Positions 36,301-50,640 of a stretch of 64,000 nucleotides of DNA are shown piece by piece. The notes under the pieces are model-generated. The model was given only the letters and a program-made list of their open reading frames with translations, searched no databases and had not been told where the DNA came from. Position numbers and translations under genes: made by a program. The stretch spans positions 1 through 64,000 of the forward strand of contig CAADRB010000001.1 in assembly GCA_900708905.1 (NCBI GenBank), in the 5' to 3' direction. Origin of the DNA: Hymenolepis diminuta (Eukaryota; Platyhelminthes; Cestoda; Cyclophyllidea; Hymenolepididae). Each line of letters starts with the position of its first letter. Position 1 is the stretch's first letter.

Positions 36301-38908
36301 TAAAATTTATAGATATGAAATACTATATGTTCAGCGCTTTTTATATACACGAATAACTTTCGTCACGACGTAAGTTGTAAAATTGTTAAAATGGAAGATT
36401 GGTTTTTTATGGAAACAAAGAAGTATCAAGAAACTCTGAGCAATTTGTATTGCAAATCTACTTGAATAATTTATAAAGAAGTAAAGTTTAATTTTCGTGA
36501 CCTCTAATAGGAAGGGAATATAGGCGAGAAGTGATCATGTAAGTGACAATGGAGCATCACCTTGTTTGACTTACTATATTTATGGACTTCTACCAATTAG
36601 CTCACTTATCTTCTCCATATAGAAAAATGAAAGGATCGAAAAGTAATTTTAATACTATAACTTAAGCAGTTATCACCCAACTCTAGTTGAATTGTAAGTA
36701 GCTTCCAGGATTATTTATTTATTTCCATTGGCGAAGCAAAAATGTATTACAACTTAACATGATGCATAAACATTAAAATATGCACGAAAGATGGCGAGTT
36801 CCATTCTGACTGGAAATGGGAGCAGTATGAACTAAAGAATTCGGAGAATCCTACTTCTTCTGTGCTTCGGAATCATCAGGTCGTCTGTTATCTCAATTCA
36901 ATTACGTAATAGGTCTATCATACCTTTTCGTCATCTCATTCTTCGATTGAAATATCCGGATGATATGACTTCATGTGATTTCACAGCCGCCGCCTATTCA
37001 AAATGTAATATAACATCTTTCTACTTGGCACGGGAATCTTTTAGTTAATTGATCATCTATTGGTTCGTAATAATCGATCAAAGTTTATAAAAATCTAACG
37101 AAGAGCTTTGAAATTCTGCCCAATTTACCGTAGTGTAATTGAGACTGTTTAGCTTCTTCTACACTCCTCAATCATTCGTCTAATTATCCTATTTCGAGAT
37201 TTGTAGTGCTATCACCATAACAATTATAACCATCATTTCCCCACGGCCGGCAAATTAACCGTCAACTTCCGGAGAACAAGAACGGAAGTAATTTTAGCGA
37301 ACTGGCTGCCGTGTTTCGTGGAATGCTGTTTTCCCATACCGGCTGGACTCACTCGTTTATACCTGGCGCGATAATTACTTCCAGACGTAATTGTTCATCT
37401 CCCACCCCTCCCCCCAAATCTGTAGCCTTCGAGTTAATACCGAATGGGACCCTAACTTACTCCTTTCCTTCTTGAATTAAAGCAAATTTCCGTTTCCTAC
37501 ATGAACATTAATCATGTCTTCGAAATAGTGAGAATAACATAAGAGGAGTTAAACTGTGTTACCGATAATAATTATTCTGAATAGTTAGTAGAAGTCAGTC
37601 ACTTTGAGGCAAATGGAAAGCAGCTTGATGGAACTTAAATATTCGCATACAAATTTGTTTAGTCGAAAATTTGCCCTCATTGCAATAGTCAAAACGAAAA
37701 TATTAATGAGTCAGTTAAAGTCCTAGTCTGTGGAAAACTTGGATGAATTGGCAAATTTCTTTCCCTATCTCATATATTTTAGAAAGAGTTCAAAACCTCA
37801 TTGGGGTCAGTGAAGTGATTAGTATCCTATAAATGTATTTGAGCATATATATCTGGAGTGATTAATCTCCCTATAAAGATTTTCGGACATTCATTTGCGC
37901 AAAATACATCAAGATATTAGCTTACACTATAAATCTGTAACCTTTTTTAATTTATCCACAAATACAGCAATATGTACCCCTAGAGATGCAAATAACGTCA
38001 AGAATTGATATAAAAGCTCAAGGCTATAGGCTATATTTTGGAGTTCCGAATGGACTAAGGAACAAAAAGCGGTGGTATTAGAAAACACATGTATTAGCTG
38101 CCAATTGTAGCTTTTGTCAACCAAAAACTCGGTTACTCCAACTTTGGGGAATAGCGTCACCATACAACCATTAAAAAATTTTATCGATTTCTTGTGAACG
38201 TCTTATTTCGCTGTAAAATCAATGTGAATTTATTTACGAAATAAGTGATTAAGACGTAAAAACTTTGCTCTTGAAACCCAACGTCTTTTCAACTGTCATA
38301 CGGATGCTGGACGTTAACAATACAAAACACTCCTAAATGCTAAAGCCATGCAACTTCTGGCTTGAGGTATGTATAAATAATTGATTTCAGGATCCAAATT
38401 TCTAAGTTTTAAAAATTACCTCTATCTTCTCGTAAGTGTTAAATAGAAAGCTTCTATCAAAATCACCCTTGTCACATTTTAATATAAAAGAGTTTTCCGA
38501 ACGCTTTTACACAATTCGATTTTCAAAAACCCCTTGGTACGTCTGTTATTGTCATCTAATATTGAAAAACTGACAAATGAGTAAATTTTCTGATTTTCGA
38601 CATTGAGAAGCACTTCTTAATCGCGCCCTAGGTTTATCCAATATTAAAATCAAATGATATGAATGATGTTCATGATAACTGGTTAGAAATCAACGTTTCT
38701 ACGATTGCTCTTAAATAACTCCAAATGAGCTCTATTATAATAAAGAGTTTTGAATATCTTTTATTAATTGACTCTAAAAACTTTAAGAAGTTTGGCTTAT
38801 TTAACCCGATTTGCCAACTATTTTTTGCATCTTAAAACGCGCAGCGCTTAAAAAAGGGTAAGGTGCAACTCGGAGAAATGGAGAGGTAGGGGGAGAAAGT
38901 AAATCGGG

Positions 38909-39000
38909 AGAGGATTATCCTACACATAGGTGAAGCAATGAGAGCAAATCCTAGTGGATTTAGACGGGCTTAATTGGCAATTATTCAAAATCCTCTTCCC
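38909..39000 (+). repeat. Repeated block with AGGTGA and TGGCAATTA, copy 1
   Basis: It reads aggattatcc, cacataggtga, aaatcc, tggattta, gggcttaattggcaatta, ttcaa, in that order. The block at 40361-40455 has the same words in the same order with similar spacing. Confidence 0.55.
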
Positions 39001-40360
39001 ACTAGTGAGCAAATAGGTTTGCAATTGAGGGATTTTGTGTTTATTAAAAGTTTGCCTCATTCTACTTTTTTCTTTTTCAAGAAAAGGCAATAGCTGAGTT
39101 CGATTAAATATACAGTGATACGATCAGACTGAAATATTCATCCTTTTGATGGCATGCAGTAGTATTATAGTATAAATAATAGGGAAAGGATTATATTTTG
39201 TCACCTTTAAGGTAGCAAGGTGCTCAGAAATAAGACATATAATTAATTGGAAAGTAACAAGGAGATGGGTTCTGGTTTTGAAGTCGCCGTAAATGCTACT
39301 TAAGCAGCAACTAGCCCACTAGTAATAGATCACGAATTAGATGCTCTTGCAAGCATCCACAGAGCTAATTCATGACCATGACAAGAATCCATAAAATTCT
39401 GCACAAGGAAATCGTTCTTCGTACTTTGAATTTCCCGATTAATGTTCTTCCACACTCATACCGGGGATTTAATATTGCTATACTATATTATAGTATAACT
39501 CACGATAAGACAAACTACGAGTAAAAGTGAAATGGTTTAATAAGGAGAAAGTGGACGGGATCGAGCAAGGTTGAGAATAGGATCTATATCAAAAGAGACA
39601 TTACTTCATTTGATCATTTTGGAATCGGTTTCTGCATTAATTATTTTACGAATAGTTCTTTATTTCATGTTTCAACATTTAAATCTCTTGATTTTTCCTC
39701 TACATCTCCGAATAATCTCTTTTTCTAATTTTCCAGTAATTATGGACCAGTTATCAATACTGTGTCGCTGGTGAACCGGATTGATTCACTTTGTATATTG
39801 AAATAATGTATAGCGACATATTTTCTTAATAAAATGACAAACAGAAGCCCTCGTTATGAGTCTTCTTTCTCTGTGCTAGAGCAATTGTACCGCGGAGAGC
39901 GTCGACTATGCGATTACACGTGTGATAAGAAAGCTTTTTAATAAATTCAAGATATTAATTTACAGGTAGATCAGAATCAACATCTTGTTATTTATGTAAG
40001 CATTAAATTTTTTTGCTATATTTAATTCACACTGTCATAATCGTATCTGAATTTAAGTTATTATAGAAGTTATTTAATATATTTGATGTTGCAAAGCCGT
40101 ATTAGTAAGTCAGCTGTAAAAACGATGAGGATTATTTGTAATTATTACAAGTCCAAAAGCTATATATCTATTCTTTTAAAACCGATAAGGACTTCTCTGA
40201 TTTTGTTTCGGATAAAAATTTATAATTTCCTTTTTAACGGATTCAAGGCTTACACTATATTCCATTTACTTTATTTCGGTAGGAAAAATATTAATTTACT
40301 CGCTGTACCATTTTTTAGCAAGAAAGCGGCACTAAATTTACTCCAGCGGTGAAAAAGGTG

Positions 40361-40455
40361 AGGGAATTATCTCACAAAGGTGACACGCGCGTAGGCTAAA
40401 TCCCTCCTGGACTTCCACCGGACTTAAGTGGCAATTAATTCAAGCTCTCTTTTCT
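40361..40455 (+). repeat. Repeated block with AGGTGA and TGGCAATTA, copy 2
   Basis: It reads gggaattatc, cacaaaggtga, aaatccc, tggactt, ggacttaagtggcaatta, attcaa. It is the diverged partner of 38909-39000. The AAGTGGCAATTA core and the TCACCT complement of AGGTGA resemble homeodomain and ZEB-type core sites, respectively, but so short a match proves nothing. Confidence 0.55.
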
Positions 40456-41286
40456 TCCCCCCTTTTCCCTTTCAATGTAGCTAGCAGAGGGCAGAAGCGC
40501 AAGCAAACACCTTTGGATGGGAAGGGGGTGTGGATGCTTCATTTGACCATAAAGCCCCGAACACTGGGGAGAGAAAATAGGGTGTTATATAAGGAAGCAG
40601 GCTATTCCTGCTACTGCTGCTCCCACAATTTAGGAGGGATTAACCGAGTCCGACAAGCAATTATGAGTTTGAGCACGCGTTCCACTCACCCCTCTCCCCC
40701 CTTCAGTCTCAACTCAAAACTTCTTTCCTCTCCCTTCTTCCCTGCTTGCGTGACTTTGCAAAATTGTTGTTTTCGTTGGCGTTTTACCTCCAGCAAGTTC
40801 GAAGAGAGAGAGGAAAAATATATTTGTGTTGGAGCACCTGCGTGATCCGAGGAAATCAGAGGAAAGGTAAAACTACTTCCTCGGGATTTTCTCTACCCTA
40901 GTCCTTTTCTGCCTCATGTTTTTCCATTAATCTGCCTCTTGCTTCTTTGCTATCCTCATCATTTAAAGAATAAACTTTTCAGGACGATGACAATCAAATA
41001 CAATGATCATCCCTATTTGATTAAATTTTGAGCAGTTTAAACTAGAGACAATCTCTTCTTAAGGGTTAACTCTTTAATTTCAAGACTCAAGAGAAGATAG
41101 GCGTCACTGTCGATTGGCCTAAGTTACCATGCTTTTAATTTCAAATCTGCTTGCCCTCTCTCAAATGTATTAGATGGGACTTATAGAATACGTAGTTAGT
41201 AAATTTAAACCAAGTGTTCCTTTTTATTTATAAGCTCTCATACTTAATACACTTTTCTATAAGTCTCAGGTCTATAATAACGTCTT

Positions 41287-42567
41287 CAGGGTGTGTAAGG
41301 TATCTAAGGACACTTATATTTTTGTAATTTAGACCAACTCGACAATAGTTAATGTATTTTTTATATCGGAAGATCACATGGCAATTACTAATGTGTTTCG
41401 ATTTAATAAGCACTATTACAGCGTGTCTATTAAAGCGAAACACTGCTATTAAGAATTTGCAGGATTTCTAAATTCGCTAAAACTTAGCTTTCGTTCGCTA
41501 AATTAAAAAAGAGATGCAGGAAAACAATGGAGATGAATTGCCCGCCACTAGAAAGAGAAAAGATCATTGTCAACGCTCTGCTGACTAACTCAGAATAACT
41601 GAGTTTGTGAGAAGAGTGCATGGTATGACTTAATGGACGAAAATCGTGGGAAGTCAATACGCGATATCCCGCCAGACATCTTCAAGTGTCTGAAGGAACA
41701 AAAGCTATAAGGAATGTTCCTCATCAAGACCTCGGATACAGATTTCATTCTTTCTTAGGAGAGGTCGTTAGTTAATGTCGACAAAAAAACTCAAGGGAAT
41801 CATTTAATTCGTGCTAAACGACTCTTAAACTAATTGAAGCACCCAGAAAAACAGGAATGTCTTTGGTTTTTCTCCCACGAAACAAACTTCCAGCAGGACC
41901 AAAATATCAATCAAAGAAATAATGGGTGGCTATATGCGGGCGGACTCCAACTGTTATGCGCACAAATTTGCCATCAACAGTGGTGTTGTTAGTAGTGATA
42001 GAGGAGGACATCATGAATCCTCAATTTTCGCCACAGGGCCTTAGAGTCAATGCAGATCCAGATGTCTATCTCAAAACTCTTCAAACCATTAAGCCACTTT
42101 GAATAGATAGCGTAGGCAAGGAAGATCCTATGTCTTCCCTCAAGATCTACCTCCATCCCATGAAGCTCTCAAAAGCCGGATGACGGGGAATTTTCATCAT
42201 CATGTCATTCCAAACTTATGACCTCATAACTCACTAAATCTTAATCCTTTGGATTATTGCGTGTGGGGCGTGATTGAAAAGGAAGTTAATAAGCAACCCC
42301 ATAATACCAGATCCACACCTCTGATGGAAGCAAAAACCCCAGGAATGGAGGACATCAATCAAGACCAAGTGATCAATGTTTACAGTTGCCTTCAAATTCA
42401 ACCCGAGTGGGTTATAGAAGCCGCAGAAAGATATACGGAATTAAACCTAGGTTAATATTATGTTCATTTGTTTTGTTATAAGAAATTGTAAGTTTCAGCC
42501 ATGAACGTTTTCATTTCCTGTTTTTTCAAAAGTACGTAAGGTGTCCTCAGATGTCTTACACACCCTG
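41287..42567 (+). mobile_element. Defective mariner-superfamily DNA transposon with TIRs (1281 bp)
   Basis: The inverted termini start cagggtgtgtaag and share most of their first 27 bases (5' from 41287; 3' ending caccctg at 42567). A TA follows the right end; the left flank is TT, so the TA duplication has decayed. Inside, a broken transposase is readable in plus frames: WFFSHETNFQQDQN near 41865, FPQD...SHEA near 42127, FHHHVIPN near 42195 and NPLDYCVWGVIEKEVNK near 42240-42295. Stops and frameshifts abound. The first catalytic Asp of the DDD triad is replaced (SHE where FSDE is expected), while the second (PQD) and third (PLDY) remain, 35 codons apart. It cannot encode an active enzyme. 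Confidence 0.9.
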
Positions 42568-45500
42568 TATAATAATTAAGTCTATATTATCTAGAGTTCA
42601 AGCTCAAGTTGATCTGAATTTTAACAAAATCGGTATCTTCAGAGTTTACTCTATTTTTCCCTAAAGAAATACACATATATTCATACCTCTATATGAAGAA
42701 TAATTGAGAAATAATTTTTCTATTTACGAAATAAGTCTGAAGTTCTAATGTTTGATTCTGAGTTAGGTATTCACCAACAGTTTTTTAATTCACTTAAAAC
42801 TCCATTGTAGAACCTGCAACCTTAATTTTTGTATAAAATTTCATGACCTTCTTCGCATCAATGTGAGTATATATTTCCATATTAATCCATCACCGAATAA
42901 CGGATTTCCGAACTTCAAAGCTCGCAGATAACTTGAAACTTCCTTTAATCTTTAAATATCTGAAAGTCTTTATTGGAGAGTAATTTTCAATAACTCTGTA
43001 AATTTAGATAAGTCATTGTTGGTAATCTGTTAATTCACAAAATTGAGATCCGTTGGCGCCACTTCGGGGCTTGAAATAAACAGGTTAATTCTAGCAAATA
43101 GCGTAATTATTTTATAAGATCTCCGAGATAACCACTCTCATCTACAAATGAGCACCAGAAAATAAATTATTTCTATTCGCTTTCTGACAGATACTAATCG
43201 AGTAGGCACCACATTGGAAACCTGGATAGAACCGGTATATATAGAATTAATATTCTTCAACTTAATTACCGAAATTCGATTTTTTTCATTTAGAAAATGT
43301 TGTAAAATTGAATGAATTTTCTCAAGTGCAAATTACTTTCAGCTGAAAATCGATGATCGTTGACTTTATTTAGGACTTAAAATCGTCAGGACCCTCCGAG
43401 AACAGGTTATTTTCTGTACCTCAGCAACTGTTAAAAATCGATTGTTTCAAACTCTCCCACAGTCATTTGATATTACACATTCTCACGCTTCATCCCTGGA
43501 AAATGAGGGAGTCTCAAGGTGAACGTTAATTCAGTCCCATCTATATCACCTCGTAATAATGTTTAATTAATTATCATAAATTTGCATTAATTATTATTAT
43601 TATTTACTATCATTTTATAATAATAATAACTTGATAACAAGAAACAAATGTGATTCTACCGAAGAAGACATTTCTCTTTTTATAAAAAGAAAAATGAAGG
43701 AAATCAAACATAGAGGACTGACTACTCACTAGAATAAATTAAATTGAAAATAGCGAAGAAATACAAGTGCATAACAGAAAAAAACTGTCAGGATGCATGG
43801 ATATAATTCCACGATACTGCGAAACAAGGTAGAAACCGATAGGATAGCAGTGACCGAATACTTCCATCGGTAGAAAATCGATACAAACCCGACTGCACTT
43901 GCATTTTACAAACACACATCCAGGTGTGTAAATGAACCCACAGAAAATCGATACAAACAAGGTTCAACTATTGGACATTCGGGCGCGTAAAAGTAAATGA
44001 GGAATACGGTGTAGGTTTTTAAAATTATAGCGAGTTGAATATTTAGAATCATGAGTTTTTCATATAAGAAATCGGTTCCTTAAATCTTTGTTTTAAATAA
44101 CATCGAGAAACTTGTCAAATTTTTTACCTTCTAAAAACAGATAATACATCCTAACTTCTTAAGGATTTCCATGCAAGATTTCTAAGCCAATTATATTAAT
44201 CGGGTTTCAGGTAAAGTTTGTATACCAGCCCATTGCATTTGACAGCTTCAAAAGGCATATTTCCATAAGAGAATTCCCTAGTACCTATCTCTTCTTATTC
44301 AGCTTTAATTTTAATGAAATTTAAAAAATTTTTTACGCTAGTTTTATTACGCTTTTAACGAGAAAGATCAACGTGACCGGATCAGATATATCTCATGAGA
44401 TCTCAATCACAGTAATCATTTGCTATCAGCATCTTCGCATTTGTAATGTACTCATTCACTCTCAAGTCGATGAGCAATGCACTGATCTGACCCTCTTTAG
44501 AGGAAATCAATATTGATTGAGTGGTTGAGCAGGTGCTTTCGTAACACGTGGAGGAGCATTTGAGTGCATATCTGGCCAACTGGTCATGCAGAAGCATTCG
44601 AAGTGCTCACTTTTCAGCTCCTCATGGATGGAGATGCGGCGACAGTGGGCGACAATATTTTGACGGTAAATGAGGCAGCTGTCGGTTGTCATAGTCGAAG
44701 GAAACAGGAGAAACCATGTCGGGTTGAGGTAGCTGCCAACGAACGTGAGTCGAAACACCTTTTATATGTTTGACTATTAGAACCATCACTAGTTTCTATA
44801 TGATACTCTCGTATGTTAACTTGGCCTGTCTCTACTCCATTTTATTTAAAACTATTATAAAAATATTTAAATAGTGGTCATTTTTTAACCATTACATTCT
44901 GTTACTGTATAAAATATCACCATTGTATAAATGTGTTGTAAATGAATGAAGAATCCATCCCAGAATCCCTTCTTTATTAAAAAATAAAATTTGTGCTTGG
45001 TAATTTTTCAATAATTTACTATTTTTTGCAGCAGAATGATTCTATTTTCCATAAGGCGACAAAGATTCAAGCTCCATTGTAATTTATCTGGTGACCAAAA
45101 GAAAATTTTAGCTAGTCTGAAGATGTGACCATATGTATTGTTTCTTCTCATTCGTTATAGGTGCTACTGATAACAAGAAGAATTAATTATCACTATAAGA
45201 TTATCTAATATACCTTTTCAAGTTGTACAGAATCGCTATTAAAGCGCATTTTTAAAATGAATCACTAATAGGACGTCTGAATCCGATTAACAACGGGTGA
45301 TAACGAAATTCCTTTCCATAAGGCGGGAATTATTTTGGCCTTTCTCTAAGAATAAACAGAGGAGGATTAGTCATTATCATTCCATTTATCCCAATTCTGT
45401 GCTTGGAATATTTCTGGATTATGAAATCTTATCTTCCTTTCCCTTTCCCCTTTGAATTGTCCTACTCAAATTTCCGCAGGTGTTCATAAGTCCACAACCT

Positions 45501-48009
45501 GGCGGTTTTCTCGGTTGACGCACACAGTTTAATCAAAACTAACGAAATAAATATAAAGCATAATTTTTGTTTTCTAATAATTTATTAATAACTGAAAATG
45601 CGTTGATTTGTTAAGCGAATGTTTGGGCATCAAATTTACAGAAGACGGATGTATAAAATGTTCTATTTTACTTTTAATCTGTATTCAGTTATATTTTAGA
45701 GTTGTATATGAGATTTTAATTAGCTTTTTAAAATACAACCTAGTTTTATAAAATTCACGCAGCTTATGATCTAGTTTTGTTAAGAACTTCTATTGAAATC
45801 TGATTTAGACCCTGGGTCATCTGTGAATTTTAGATTAAGAATCAAGTTAGAAAGTTATTGAAACTACGTATCGTATAAAAAAGACTACTCGTATTTCTTT
45901 CTGTGAAACAAGGATCCATAAATGAAATCCCACATTCGTTCATTTCATTTATGCTACCAGTTAAATAAACTTGGCAGGAAGTATAGAGTATTCAGAGACA
46001 TAATGAGGACTTGGAGATTCAGTTACTGCGTTGAGTTTTGAATTTTGAAATTTATTTTTTCTAGAAATCATCTCAGTGGAAAAGGGTTTAGTACAGTGAA
46101 TTCGGTGAATGCCATTCGAAAATATTTGTTCCAATTCGTAATCTGCCTCATTATTCCAAATTTTGCCAACGAAAGTATTTAATACATCTCAACTTGTGTA
46201 TGTAGAGGGTATCCTATAGCTCCTTTAATTTAGAAATCCATTCACACGGATCTCTTGATTTCCTGACCTCTAACATCTTGGACATGAAGATCATTCGCTA
46301 TGCCACTGTCACACATAATGTTTTCGTTTTAATTATGGATATTTTTCAGAAGCAGTCAGTGTTAAACAAAACCCGATTTTGAAATAACCGATAAATACAT
46401 GATGGCTTTGAGAATCAATGATATAATTATTAAACAGTACATTTTCCAAAATAAAAACGGATGAACAAAAAGATTTTGATGCATCTATACCAATTACTGA
46501 TGATCTTGACAACGGTCTGAGCAGGTAATGAATATTCTGTAATGACCCTTTATCATCTTTGTATTCGAAAACATGAGCTGATTTCTCGAAAATTTAAACA
46601 TTTGGAAATTCTTATAGCTCGCTCAACCAGTACTTCGTCAAAATCGTATTTTATGGAGTGGAAATCCTTTGAAAAATGATTTATCCCGATCAGGAATAGT
46701 AGTTAACCAATTATTTACTTCAAAATGCCTCCTGCGTCTCTATGAGAAAAAATTTATTGGGCTTGAGACTATTACTAGCATTTGGTCTGATGTACTACCT
46801 GTCTGGCCTAACCAATAATTTGACCAATGAAATTTTGAAGTACTGATAGGATAATTCATCTCGTTAATGAATAGATGACATTGCAGGCTAATTAGTCTAT
46901 ATTCATTTTCCTCCAGGTTTGTGAAAAAGTAGATTTATAAACGGTGAAACGTAAAATTATTTTAACCACACTTCAGTTTTCATGAGATGTTTTAGATTTA
47001 AGTTAATTCAACTTCTAGACAATTTTTCAAGCTCTCTCTTTTTGTTTCATGCGAATAATCACTCAAATTATAATAACATTTCTTTTACTTAATTCTGAAT
47101 ACCAATTTTTCATTCTTTTTTATATATCGATTTGAAGTCTGTTTCTACATATTATCAAAGTTTTGCAGCGTTGTTTCTATTCCCCTTTCAAACAGTTTGA
47201 AGATGCAAAAGGACTGAATTGTTCATATATTTATTGAAACTCAAAGTAATGATATGATAAAAACATATTCATCACATATAACAAAAATGCTACCTATTAA
47301 GAATTTGTTCGCTTCAACTATAGTACCATTACATAAATGAAGAAAAAAAATTGGTTGACTTGGGAATTCTTATAGTCACACCGAAATTTAATTATCAAAT
47401 ATTAATATCTTCATACAAATAAATACTTAGTTTTATTACAGTGGCGGACGATACTATTTAATAAAATTTGTAGGTTTTCTTTAAATTATTAATAAGAGTT
47501 TTTCAAAACTAGACTTAATCTGGAGTTCTGCTGAATGAAAAATACTGTTCATCAATCCCTTTGGCAATACGGAATGCTCAGTATGCATGATGTCGTGACC
47601 ACTAACATGTTAGACAGGCAATTTGGCCACAGCGCACTCAAAGTTTTCACTTTATTATAGACGTTATTTTATATCACCTTGAGTGATCACAGCTTACGGA
47701 ACTCTGTTCGCTAAAAATTGTAGCTGTCTCATTTCTGCTATCTTAAAATTGTCGGCTGCTGAGGTTCATGTAAGATCATTTTGCCATCCCAACGTGAGTT
47801 TTCGCAGCAGAACTAACCAGACTTTGCATAGGGTGAATTTAAATGTTAATTAATCATTATCAAATATTATTTAAGCAATAATTACCATTAGAATGCACTC
47901 CGTATCCCATAACTCATAGAATTTATTGAGTTCGAGGCTAGTTTTCGCTATTTTATAGCTTTTTTGCTCATTCGCATTTATATAACCACGTGGCCTGTTA
48001 GAAGACCTC

Positions 48010-49920
48010 ACCTGACCTAGGTAATAATTGGGTCAGTGAACTTGTTTAGTACATATTGGATAGGTGACCTCATAATGATATTTTTGTGCAGATGGCTTTG
48101 CTGAATTTTTGTAATAAATCGAGGAGAACCTGATTTAGTGCAGGTTCCTCCTCCAACTTTTAGGAGGCACATAAATTCGGTTTCATTCCTATTTTTTTTA
48201 AACGGTCTCTGGGTTTCAGTAATTTTGTTGCCATTAAATATCTGTTATTATTTCTTTAGTTACAAATTTAATAGCCTAATATCTAATTATTGAACCACGA
48301 TATGTGAAACGTAAAGGTTTGCTCAAGTGAATCCCGTTCGTATCGTGCCTTCCATATTTGACCTCTGCATTTGTTGGTCTCTGATGTTTTGGTAAATTGT
48401 GTTTTATAGTGTTTCATGGTTATTTTATTCGTTAGGAGACATCTTAGTATGAGAATAGTAAAATAGCTTAATGCAAAGTGAATGAGACATGTGTTCGAAT
48501 AGAGACAGAAAGTGAGGTTTGGGGTCGGAAGAGTTTAACCAAATTTAAGCATTTTGAAAAATCAAGCTATTTTCATCTTATTTGTTGAATCATAATCTAA
48601 TGTGACTCAAATTTCTTGAATGAATCGAGCTATTTTTCATGCCTTCATGAGAAGTTTGTCTTCCCAAATTGTCAAGAATAACTGGATAATAATTGCTAGG
48701 GTGTGCATTTCCTAGCACAGCTCATTAGAATTCATTTACTGGGAACTCAATAACGTTCAAATCTATTGGCTGATTCATAATGCCTTCTCTTGAATGAGTG
48801 TGTTTTAGTTATTAATAGTACTTATGAAAGAACGATAATTATCTTAGAGGTTAGCCTATTAAACTACTTACTCGACCTAGGTTATAAATAAGCCTGTGCA
48901 TTTCTAAGTACCTATCGGATAGTAACCTCATAAAGCTATTTCTGAAAGGAAGTTACCAATAAATTGATTAGAGAATTGTGAGACTAATGTTAGGTTGAAT
49001 GCACTCCAATTCTAAAGGGGAAACTGTAGGTTTCATCTGATTTCACACATTTAATTACTTCTTTCTAGCTTACAGTTAAAACCTTCAATAGACCAGTAAT
49101 TATATCCGTAGATAAGTAATATACGTTTAAATATCACTCTATTAATGCATATATCAGAAAAATCATAGGGTGTAAATTCAAAATCTATCATTAGCATGGA
49201 TTATTAGTTTCTCATATCCGTTGAAAAACAGTTTTTAATTACCGACAGGTAAGTGAGTAGCAACAGTGTTTAATAAGAGGTAAAAGATGAGGTTGAGAAG
49301 AAGAATTTAGTCTTTCGATTTAAAGAATCTTGCTTTATTTGAATTGACCTTTAGATTCCTTAAGGAGATTGTCTGCCGTAGTCAGAATTTACGGGTATGC
49401 ATCTTTCATGATATACTAGCTGGTTTGCATTTTTTACAGCAAGATTAACTATTGTTTAACTAAGATGAACACATTCATAGAAATAGACATTAATTATGTA
49501 ATAATTATTATGACAATATGATAATGGGGTTTATAAGGTTTGAGAATGGTGTTTGTGCTCAATCAGCATTTACTTAAACAAGTGAACTGATAATAGTTGG
49601 CAAGCCAATTTAGGAAAGCATTTTCTGTCGCTCATCTTGGGTAGAGTATGGCATCATGGAGACTCCCTGGTGAGAGACTCAAATTCTGCCGCCCTATAAA
49701 TTAGCCAGACTTAATCAGTGTGATTGGCCATTCCGCAAACTGTGCGTCCACCGATGGGAATCGAACCCCAATAACCTCTTGCATGGCAGACATGCACAGT
49801 GACCAGTGCGCCACCGACGCACAATCAAAACGATAAAAGACTTCACCTAATCTAGGTTATGACTAGATCAATTAATTTGTTTAGTATTAATAATGTCATG
49901 AACTCATAAATAACCTGAGC
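48010..49920 (+). repeat. Three diverged copies of a roughly 75-bp block, spaced 0.86-0.98 kb
   Basis: Blocks at about 48010-48085, 48868-48942 and 49846-49920 align as (c)gacctaggt-ata ... tta/cta-agta-c/t-tat--gata-g---cctcataa. Strongest words are cgacctaggttata, agtacctatcggata and acctcataa. Similarity between blocks is weak, so these may be old tandem duplications or repeats. Confidence 0.35.
49600..49824 (-). repeat. tRNA-derived SINE, fullest copy
   Basis: On the minus strand it begins GTGCGTCGGTGGCGCACTGG (A-box-like), continues through an anticodon-like arm TGCAT/ATGCA, then GGGGTTCGATTCCC, a perfect pol III B box. It closes with GGACGCAC, which pairs with GTGCGTC at the head. A body of about 130 bp follows (CGGAATGGCC, GAGTCTCTCACCAGG, CCATACTCTACCCAAGATGA). 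The same head and body occur on plus at 57976-58130. No tail repeat is obvious. Confidence 0.75.
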
Positions 49921-50640
49921 AGATTGATGAAGTTCAACTGGTCTTTTGATCCTTCTTTCTGGTAGACTTATGCAGTAAATGAATTTTTTTATTTTTAACC
50001 AAATTTCATATTGAGTGCACTCAGTTACATTTACTCTTACTTTCTAATTATTTTTTCTAACAATGTCTTGGTCGGTGTGTTTGTATTTACACTACTAGAC
50101 ATAAACATCAACTATCGTAACCTGATTATCATTATCTGAATTCATTCCTTTAAATGCTGTTTAGTAATTTTCTTTCAAAGTAATTTTAATGACTTATTAA
50201 TAAAGATGCTTAAGCACGACAAGTGAATGAGATACTTAAATGACTAATCGACTTTTATCGATGGGGTACTTTGTATTTCATTCTGCTTTATTTATTTGTA
50301 ATTATATTATCAATTTTTCGTGTTTGACAGATTGAATAGAATATTCAAAGATAAAGACAATTTTGAATGGAGGAATCTACAGAAATCTTTTATTCATATT
50401 ACAATTTATTCAATAATGTGATTAGTCATGCCACCTAGATTCAATTGAATATTTTTTACGGTCAAGAGTTGGTAAATGCGACTCTCAAAGATTAATTTAA
50501 CATACCATAACTTGCTTACCCTGCATGGAATAGGATTTAAGAGAATTATTCAAGGCGGTGTTTAGTTAAGGCGTATAACAGGACCGTATCAACACCCTAC
50601 CAAAATTTCATATGTAGTACAACAAACGAACGACAGGCGG

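Larger units (their letters stand above)
35058..41286. other. Gene desert left of the first mariner
   Basis: No exon or protein motif is supported. GC-richer patches stand out at about 37230-37420, 38860-39000 and 40365-40860. The latter two share a roughly 90-bp block. A 10-bp hairpin is at 36277-36300. An imperfect inverted pair ggaagtaattttagcg / cgcgataattacttcc occurs near 37283-37384. These patches could be non-coding regulatory elements of a developmental gene, but that is inference. Confidence 0.5.
42568..50640. other. Gene desert left of the zfh-1 locus
   Basis: About 8 kb, very AT-rich. A GC-richer patch at about 44500-44760 is open on both strands for 60-80 codons, but neither translation matches a family I know; a retrotransposon gag remnant is possible. 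Three diverged copies of a roughly 75-bp block and a SINE copy lie at 48.0-49.9 kb. No gene is supported. Confidence 0.5.

Noticed and set aside
44500..44770. GC-richer patch open on both strands (60-83 codons)
   Set aside because: No frame matches a domain I know, and stops interrupt the frame that looks most protein-like. A gag-like retrotransposon remnant is possible but unsupported.
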